Positions 43,396-53,000 of a stretch of 64,000 nucleotides of DNA are shown piece after piece. Each line of letters starts with the position of its first letter. Within the stretch, counting starts at the first letter, position 1. The notes under the pieces are model-generated. The model was not told where the DNA came from and ran no database searches. It saw nothing but the letters and a program-made list of their open reading frames with translations. Made by a program: the position numbers and the translations under genes. The DNA comes from Apostichopus japonicus (lineage: Eukaryota; Echinodermata; Holothuroidea; Aspidochirotida; Stichopodidae), in contig NC_092578.1 in assembly GCF_037975245.1 (NCBI RefSeq), positions 4,034,001 to 4,098,000 of the forward strand, given 5' to 3'.

Positions 43396-43600
43396 ATAGG
43401 CTAAGGTAGGACATGCTAAGGTATCCTCATAGGCTAACATAGGCTAAGGTATCCTCATAGGCTAACATAGCTCCTGACATAGGCTAAGGTAGACACAGGC
43501 TAAGGTATCCTCATAGGCTAACACAGGCTAAGGTAGACACAGGCTAAGGTATCCTCATAGGCTTACATAGCTCCCGACATAGGCTAAGGTAGACACAAAG
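43396..43600. repeat. ATAGGCTAAGGTATCCTC tandem repeat
   Basis: Irregular copies of CATAGGCTAAGGT, AGACACAGGCTAAGGT and ATCCTCATAGGCTAACATAG, lying in the 3' flank or 3' UTR of NDUFA10. Confidence 0.93.
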
Positions 43601-43955
43601 ATAACTCCTCACGGAGGATATGAAAACAAAGATGAGAAAATAACACTTTTTTTCACACATCACTAGACAGATGTGAAAGGAAAAAATATCATGCTTCACA
43701 CTGGATAGTAGGTAGATATGGAAATAAGACTTCTCAAATATGCCAGTAGGTAGAAGAGAGAGCTAACACTCCTTGTAAGGGCTGTAAGCAAAATATGACA
43801 ACTACACTCCCATGGTAAAATACTTCACAGCCAGTAGATAATAATAATAATGATCCTGTTTAGTTGCCCGATCTCAAGCCTATCGACACGGTAGGCAGCC
43901 TTTTCCACTCCGACTATCAGCAGGAGCAAATAATAGTTCTATTCTAGACGTCTCT

Positions 43956-44036
43956 TTACTTCCATTTAAACATCAACTCCAACTTATTCTTGTATTCTCC
44001 TGGGTTGAAGCCGGGCGCGTACCGTTTGTTGTATTT
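43956..44036 (-). CDS. NDUFA10: NDUFA10 exon 9 (residues 338-363 and stop)
   Basis: Acceptor [33 protein letters not shown], then the terminal FKWK and TAA (complement 43956-43958). Matches R K Y S P G Y N ... W I W L K. Confidence 0.94.
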   Translation of the reverse strand, partial: KYNKRYAPGFNPGEYKNKLELMFKWK

Positions 44037-47000
44037 CTGAAGAGAAACGAGAGATTGCAAACAAAATTGCATAAGATTAGCAAAGAGGAGATGAGAATGA
44101 ATATTTGCGATATCTGCATTTTACACAAAAAATTGCAACATCCTGCAAATTCTTGTGGTGGAAGTGACTATGCAACCTTGATGGATTCCAAAATATGATT
44201 TGATAAATTGTTAGCCACCAAACTTGCGAGATGTGTTCTGTGCTTAAAACCACGGCCTAATGTTTTCAAATACTTTTCTACAAGTTAGGAGTGTGAACAA
44301 AATCACACCTCTGTGTATGCTGTTTTATAAACTGTTAGTTTGATTTCAAAACTACCGTTACCCTTTCCCAGGATATTGTTACATTACAAACAGTGAAATC
44401 TTATTATGAATATTCCAATTCTACAACCATTGAAATATACCCAAATATAACTATGAATTGTTGTATAAATACAGGTGTTGTGTAATTTAGCTATAGGTCA
44501 ACAATTAAGCACCAGTCACTCACTTATTCTCATAGGCTCTTCAAAGCCAAACTGAGGAATTGTTCTCTGAAGTTTTAATAATTGGGTCTTCCAAAAATCA
44601 AAAAACAAGATAATAAAGGAACAGGACGTGCCACGAAAGCAGGCCATGAATTGTTACCATCTATTTCCAAATTTTCTTAAATCTACAGATTAAACAAGTT
44701 GTGATGACAACAGGGTGCCGTCCAACAAATATTGTCATTGCTACCATGACACTCTTACATCATACTACATATCATGATGGAAAATGCATAGATCGAATCA
44801 TCAAAACATATTTTGAGCTACTGTATTGCCTAATGACGGATCTCACAAAACAGTTAAAAACTATCCTTTTTGAGAAATATCACAGTTAAACCCTTTATAT
44901 GGGAGCGCATTTGAACATTGCCTTGTGCTCTGGATACCTGCGCTATATAAATAACAGTTATCATTATTATTATTAATGTGAAAAGCTGCTATGTGATAGA
45001 GTATGGCATGACGATTCTGTTCACTAACATATGAAGAGAATCTGTACTTACTATCTTATATTCTTCAATCAAGTCGTCAAATTGCTGTGCCCCGTATGTG
45101 ATCTCTGGGACATACTTTGGGATAGTCATACAATCCACTACTTGATGTTCATTAGCTAGGCTGTGGAGAGGAGAAGAAAATCCAGGACTTCAAAAATGTA
45201 AATCTGGAAGAGATCCACTATCAGAAACTAAAACGGATAGGCCATGGTACATAGGGCATTTATGTGCTCTGTTTTCAATTTCCGTGCAACTGATCGAGGG
45301 AGGGGCTAAATTTATCACAGAATGATGAATTAGGAGTTGCTAATCACAAATTGCTTTATCCCCACGCATGGTTGTGGTTAAGCGAGAAGAAAATTCATGG
45401 AAAAGGGAGTTACATCACCATACTTAAAACCCATATACCAGTTCCACTACTACTGTTTTGCTGAAGTGAGAAAGTACACTAACACTGCAAGTTTCATGGG
45501 AGTTCACTCAATTTTTTTTTATTTCAGACCTTGAATGAAATCATAAATGAATTATGACTGCTAAAATATGTTAGCTAATTAACCAATTGGTTAATTAGAT
45601 TAATTAGTTAAAAAACATTGTTAACTACTAATTATCTAAAAGCATTAATTTTTAAAAATCCTACTAATTTATAAGCCAGTTAATTAATTAAGGCCATTTT
45701 AACCAGTTGAAAGGATTGAGTATATATGGTAGAGAACAAAAAGGAAGGAAATTTCAAATAATCTTCAAAACTTCATCCACATCTTTGTTTGTATTTAGAG
45801 AAGTTGGACTGGGTAGGTTGTAACATGGACTTCCTTTAAATAAAGATTTTCTCAATTGCCTTGAAAGAATGCTATACCCTCCCAAACCAAATTTGACTAC
45901 AACTCAAACTATGAGCACTTTGTTCATTCAAAAGTGAAATACTTTTTCAAGCCTGATGACTCAAAAGACAGATGCTTATCCACTCTATTCGAGGTGCAAG
46001 AAGATGAGAGATACTACCTCCCCTGGACGACACGATACCATTCCTAGTTAAGTCCAAGCATTGCTAAAATAAGACTCCCTTTCATCAATTTTCCTGAAAG
46101 AATGCTTACATCCTTCCAAATACAATATTCACTATTAAATACAAACAAAAAAACTACCACACTTCCGGGTGGGGACTGATACAGGACTCCAAGTAAAATA
46201 CTCAATTTTCCTGAAATATGGCCACATCATCCCAAATACAATTTTTTCTAGTAATTTACAACAACAAAATACTTCCAATCTCTGATCATGAGCATTTCGT
46301 TCATTCGGAAAAATTAAATCCTTACCCATCCTGATGACTGCCAAGGCTGATTGTTTACCAGACAAAGTGAAATAATACTCAAAAGGAAATTTGCTTGTTC
46401 TCTCGTTTATTTCGTTGCTCATCTCTCTATCTCTCTCTTTTTCTCTTTCTCTTTTACTCAGTCTTTACAAGTTGTGTTTTGTTTTATACTCATTTCTCTC
46501 TCAACCTTTCTCTCTGAAGAACAGTTTACAACTGACCACTGTCTCTAAAAACACACTATTCAGTAACTCAATACAATACATGCTAATTTTACATAACAAA
46601 AACAGAATGGTTGGGCAAACAATAGATGGCATTTTGAAAGCATTTGCCTGGTTTCATAACATAGCAGGTGCAAAATTGTTAGACTACTTTACTCTCTAGA
46701 ACATTCTCCCCTTCCATGAGGTACTCTACCTCAAGTATAAAAAACAAAACAAAATTAATACATTTTACTCATACATTAACCATCAAAAATCTTTCTTCAT
46801 TACTGCAAATCTATGTACAGTAAGATATTTGTGGAGTATTTATATCACATAATATTGAACTTATATATAACACTTGCTGTCTACATTCGACACAAACACA
46901 CGGAAACACTTTCTTAAATTAAACATGTATCCTTATATGGTATGTTCTTATACCAAAATTCACTGATACAAATGCAAAAGATCTTGGACTGTGTACAGTC

Positions 47001-50000
47001 TGAAGGGAATTTATAACCGCTTCTTAGTAAAATTTACTTTACCACAAAAACTTAACTTAATCTAGGATTTCCACACGACAAATCTTAGTAATGTTTCTCA
47101 AATAAACAACTCTAATCTAGGTATGCTTATAGCTTTTACAGGAGCCACCTTCGCTTTTGAAGCTACTAGCTGCACCCTGATTCCATTTACCCCCATGGTT
47201 GTTAAATAAACCACAGCTGCATATGCATCACTTGAAGCATCACAAAATACATGCATTCTTTGGTCTGCCTTACCCTTTGGGCACAAGCATATTCCAATAT
47301 CAATATTGTCTAAATTAACTAAATTTTCCAACCACCTTCTGATTTTTCATTCTAGACCCCCTACATTAGGATCATCCCAATCAAGTTCTTTTTCCCCAAT
47401 TATTTTGCATTCAAATCTTAGCTACTTCTATAATAGGCCCAATAATTCCAAGAGGATCAAACACTGATGATAGCTTGCTTAAAACAATTTGCTTGGTTAA
47501 GGTTTCAACATTACTAACCATTACTTGCTTCTTAAGTTGAAATTTGTCAGACTCTGCATGCCAAGTCAATCCTAAGGTCTTTGTTGATGGCAACCTCTGT
47601 CTAGTTTTATCAACTGACTTAGCCCTATGTTCCTTTGGAATCCCTTCTAAAAGCGTCTTTGAGTTTGATATCCATTTCATGGGTTTCATGCCCGCTTGGC
47701 CCTGTAGAGCAACCAACTGGGTATACAATTCTTATATCCTTTCCACCATTAACAATCTCACACCTCATAAGTCTCACTACCAGTCTTTTCCCTGTGAACT
47801 TATAAGGTTTCATTTTGACGGAATGACAGATGAAGCATTCATTCGGAAACATGTGGCGTTCCCTCCACTCTCTTGGACCACTTGTATTGTTGGACCAGAG
47901 GGCGCGTTTCCTTGGCGGTTCGTTTTCATCTGCATCATCATTCAGCTTGTTTACATCCGTTTCTATATGAGTAAAATTAAAAGAAAAAATAGCTGTTAAA
48001 TAATGTTTTGCAACAAGAAAGGTAAGTTTTAAAATTTTGAGCAAGGATTATTTGCCTCCACAGTTTTGGTTACTTAAGATTCAAAGCATTTCGCCCCCAA
48101 CTTTTACTCCCTAATCATTGGGATCATTCAATAATCAAAAAGGAAAATAATATTTAGAGTTTAACTTTTATGTTTAATAATTTGAAGGAAGAATAAATTG
48201 CCAATGTTCAGCAACATGCTCTAGCAAAATCTTTGAATTTCTTAAAGGCATTTAAAGTAACCTCGCAATCTTTACACAAGTTGACAGAAAAGGTTACCTT
48301 TCCAAATTCAAAATGCATATATAGAGCCTACCCTTGTAAATACTGTTTTTATTTTGTTTACCGAATTTGCCGTAACAAAAAAATTAATCTATATATGTCT
48401 TCTTCCTATTGAGGGCCCATTCCCATAAGTCATAATGAACTAAGAAGTACATGCATACCATCAGTGTATCAGGACTATGTATATTGCTCATGTTTGAATG
48501 ATGACAAGAAAATTACAACAAGAAAATTAAATTTTGTTGATAAAATATGCTCTATGTAGGCTATATGCAGTAGGCTATATGCAGTGTTTTTGATCAAACC
48601 TGTCATTTGCTTTGTCAGCCTGGTGTAACCCACAAGTTGAGACATTTGAAAGAAATATGCTGGTCAATGGTGTTGTTTACATCACAGTCAAACTGTTTAC
48701 TAATAGACCTTATACTGTGTGTGAGCATATCTTTTCTGGATTGAATTCGAAAAGCCAGATTTGAATTAGGGTAAAATTTACATAGGCCTACTACTAGTAG
48801 ATATTATGCCTTGCACCAGCAAGATATTTCTATCGCTTTATTACATTTGCATAGTGGTTATATTGTGTATGTTAAAATTCGCCAAGTTTAGTCAAATTGG
48901 CTGAGCTCTACGCCGAACATACATTTTATTTCCAAGTGGGCAATTTGGAAAAACAGTGGTAGGGCCTAGCCGCCTAGGCTATGCCTAACTAAAATTAAGG
49001 GGCTGGTTGGAAAAAAATGGATTAATACAAAATCTTACATATTTTTGACAAAAATACTAGTACATACCTGCAGCGCGTTTTTCAGCGAGTTTTGCCTGCC
49101 TTTTGACTTTAGTTATGTCGCAAAACCGTTTGTAACATTCAATGTGGTATCATCATATGTCTCGATGTAGTAAAACTTCCCCAACACATTCTGAAATTGT
49201 TAACGTTAGGCCGATCGCCGTCGCGGAATTTCTGGCTATTTCTGCCTCCTTGCAATCAAATTGTGTCCACTCCAAGGCAAATTTCTTAAATCTCTCTTAT
49301 GAATTACTTGTCAGTTCAATAAATTTTGATTTAGAGCAATCTTTAACGTGTATAATACAGTTTTCTCGAAGCGACTTTCGTGTAACACCTCCACTACTGA
49401 ACGCGGCCATTTTTGTTTTCGGAACAATTGTTCTGTCCATATTAACAAACCTTGTGATTGGTTGATTCGCCGAAATTTCGCGTATGCCGCAAGAATGTCT
49501 CTCGTACGACATTTCTGATTGGTAGAAAATAGCCTCGTACAATAACGCAAAAGGACCCGATTTCTGTTAGATTTTTACCAATTTTTAAGCATATATACCA
49601 GCATCGCAAGTGGGGACAACTGAATATCCATTCAGAATAATATTTTCATATTTATCATTTACATATTATCCCCTCCCTCTTTGTGTTGCACGGAATGAAA
49701 CGAAATCAAGGGATGTACCACGGCCTAGGACAGTCTTATCTTGGATGAATACAAACTCTTTTCAAAGATGGGGTCAAAATAGAGTAAAAAGTACCTAAAA
49801 GTTTGACTAACAGACATGACAAAGTAACTCTTTGATGAATCACTGATACTGCAATCTCCCTACAAGTCCATTAGCTAGACAAAGATTGAATAATGTGTCT
49901 TAAACTATTTGAACATATCTAATTAATTTTGTTTACAGGTTGCTTAATTACTCTATGGATAAGTCCTCTGGGTGACAAGGCTTTTATAATCAAGAGTGTC

Positions 50001-53000
50001 AGTAAATAACTTCCCAATTTTCCATGTAGTTAACACTCATATGTGTGAAGCAGCATTTAGTGGTAGGCAGTCTTGTTTAGATCGATAGTAAATCTTGTTA
50101 ATAGAAATAACACCCTTTGGTGGAATTGGCGATCAACCAGGATGGGGCAGATTTAATATACATGGTAATCTGCTTCGATAGATTACTCACAATCTGTAAT
50201 GCTTGTCCAGTTCCGTATCATCAACAATGTTCCACGGTGAGTCCTTGAACTTCAGGTAAGCAATGTCGTCGACAATCTGTTAAAAGCATGAGCATATAAC
50301 CTGAAGTTTACACCAATTGAAAAATGAGGTTATCAAACAAACACCATTTTCATAATGATGGGACTTGTTTAATGAATGGGTGCCTGGGAGGGAGGAGGGG
50401 CAACCTAAATCAGCACAGGGGTACCTGAGAGCAAATGCATGGACCATTTCCATCACTCTTCCTTTTACAGACCTTTCTATTCAATGCTATTGTAACAGTA
50501 CTTCACTTATCAGCCATTCCCTGGCTCAACAAAGACAATGGATCCTTAAAATTTTTTTTTTTAAAAAGCATCTTTTCTTTGATAACAAATCTTTTATCCC
50601 CAACAGGACCTCTCGCGAGATGGATCAGGGGTTAAACTTCATTATTACTTGGAAAATTTGAAACAAACATACATATGTATCATATATTGAACATCTCCCC
50701 TGATGCCATCACTGATCACCCACTGTATTTCAATTGGAGTAAGAGAAGGCACAGCCAATCAAAATAGCTAACATTCAATCTATCATATCTTGATTTGGGA
50801 ACAAGATAATGCGATGCGGTTTTTTGACAAATGGTGTGGGAAAATCTTTCTCGTCAATATTAGCTTTAAATTGTCTGCATCCAGGATGTCCCTTGATGTT
50901 GACAGATCTTGAACGACCTTCCGGGTTGAATTGAAAGTAAAGTTAGAGATCAAGCGCTTACCCTGTCTATATTACCAAAGCTCTTCCAGTCATACTGTAG
51001 CACTTCACAGCCAGCATCCTTCATCTCTGGGAGGAACTTTTCTTTGTATGCCTTATCTAATCCTTGAAAATACTCGAGGGGGACATTCTTTTCGTAACCC
51101 TAAGACAGAAAAACAAAAACAGAACATTCTTACGCTTTTAGCTGCACGTTACAGCACGTATAACCAGCTAAATGTATTTTGAATGTGGCAAAGGTTATAA
51201 AGAATATAATACATAGATACTAAATCAAGTTTAACAGGTTTTTTACCCCCCCCCCTTTCCCTTTGTATCCCCCACCGCCCCTACTCCACCCCTCCCCAAA
51301 ACATGGCTGTTAGTAGTCCATGTGGAGCATTCAGTAAAGATAATACAGGATCTGTTAATGATCACCTTCCCAGATATTCTATTAACAATATTTCAACACT
51401 TTCACCCATGCTCACTTCAAATTACCATTGACCACCTCCACCACCCCCCCCCCACCACCCCCAAACATAATAAAACAAGGTTACTTACCTTTCCTCTTTC
51501 AACAAATCTCTGATGTGCTAACTCTGGAGAAGCATCTAAATAGACTACCACATGAGGGTGCTTCATTCTGTACAGAGAGAGACCCTTTATTTCATTGTAG
51601 AAGTCATAACCTGTCAAGTAAATGCACAGTAAATTTTAGTCACTTAATAAAGGTGATTTATAGGGAATATGTAGGATGTGGCTAGATCTCATTGCCACAG
51701 ACAAAAACTGCCAAGAGACTCATTAACAAGGGATAGAGTAGGGATACGAGGGGATGACTGGTATATCAAATATATATATAAATATATATATTTACACATT
51801 GACTAATCAAGTTTTATTAATATCAGATTCATTCACAGATTGATCCCGAATTCTGTTCGGTTCCGTTTTTTTTCTTTTTCTTTTTTGATTTCCTTTTGTG
51901 CAGTTTGGAATTAAATCTTTCTCGGTTACAGCAATATGATCTTCGCTTTCAGTATGAATTATATCTGCATCATCTACACGAGTTCTTTGTTGCGGAGATA
52001 GCAGTGACCTCCGGCAGTAACATTTCATTGAAACCTCTTCTGTTACTTACAAGCCTTTCTGATCCATCCCATATCCATGATAGCCTCAAGGAAGACAAAA
52101 TCACTGTAGACTGACCTCTCCATTACGATACCTTGACCTGTAGGAAAAGAAGACATAACCAAAAAAATACAGGTACATGTTTTGAATCATAGAAACCCCA
52201 TCAGCAAGCAGCTGTTGGGTACCAAGGTAAGTGGGTACCCATTAGCCAGTATCTGCCTGAGTATTAGTATACAGGTACAGTCAGGTTACCTGATCTCCAA
52301 ACAGTTTCAAGTCAAACGTAGCTATATGAACACTTTGTAAAACATAAACTGTTATTTGGGGACTTGATTCAGGTTTTCAAGATTGTGTATGGTTTTGACA
52401 ATTTATCCTTTACCGACTTGATCATGTTTACTAACAGTAGTTGTACCAGAGGTCATTGTCTTAAACTCCAAAAGTTACATAGTAGGATTAATATTGGGCA
52501 TAACTTTTTTTCTAATAGGGTTGTGAATGCTTTGGACAAGCACTTTGAGCATTGTAATTGGGTCTGACTGTTTGTGTCTTCAGTTTTTTTTTCTCTCTCT
52601 ATAGTGTCCTTGATAGGGACTTAAGTGTCCCTCCTGATCCTTTTTTTCTACTAAACTAAACTAAACCGTATTCAACAGATTCAATACATAGAGAGACTTT
52701 TGCGATATTGTAAGCTGATTTTGTTGATTCAAACAGAGCAGGGAATTCAAATAGGCATCAAAGTAACTCCACTAAGTACCTAACCCTCTGGCCCCTGCTT
52801 AAAAACAAATGAAATGGCTCATATCAAAATTATATTGAAAAGCTTTTCCTGATTTAAGTTGATCATAGAAAGAAACTATTTGTTTAAAATAGATATATAA
52901 TAATATTGTTTTACAAGCTGATCTTAGTCCATATATCACTAATCGCATACTTAAACACATTCATGATTAAACATGTACAAAAAATCACAAAACGTTCCAT

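Larger units (their letters stand above)
39262..43955. other. Intergenic region between convergent SNX13 and NDUFA10
   Basis: Contains the 3' UTRs of both genes (ends not fixed; AATAAA on the plus strand at about 41318, and on the minus strand at 42585-42590). It also holds MITE copy 4, the second copy of a dispersed repeat, a duplicated ACCTTATCTTGCTACCTAAC block near 42700-42740 and an AGGCTAAGGT array (43396-43600). No gene seen. Confidence 0.7.
45161..50190 (-). other. NDUFA10 intron 7 (5 kb)
   Basis: Contains a TTAATTA-rich segment (45560-45710), a BEL/Pao remnant (47098-47728) and a decayed Cys/His-rich spliced ORF (47780-49410), both on the minus strand. Nothing coding in the rest. 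Confidence 0.75.

Noticed and set aside
46391..46699. Plus-strand frame rich in Leu/Ser/Phe
   Set aside because: It translates a CTCTTT-rich low-complexity stretch in an NDUFA10 intron.
49142..49465. Plus-strand 107-codon frame
   Set aside because: It is the antisense of the decayed Cys-rich exon, whose motifs read on the minus strand.
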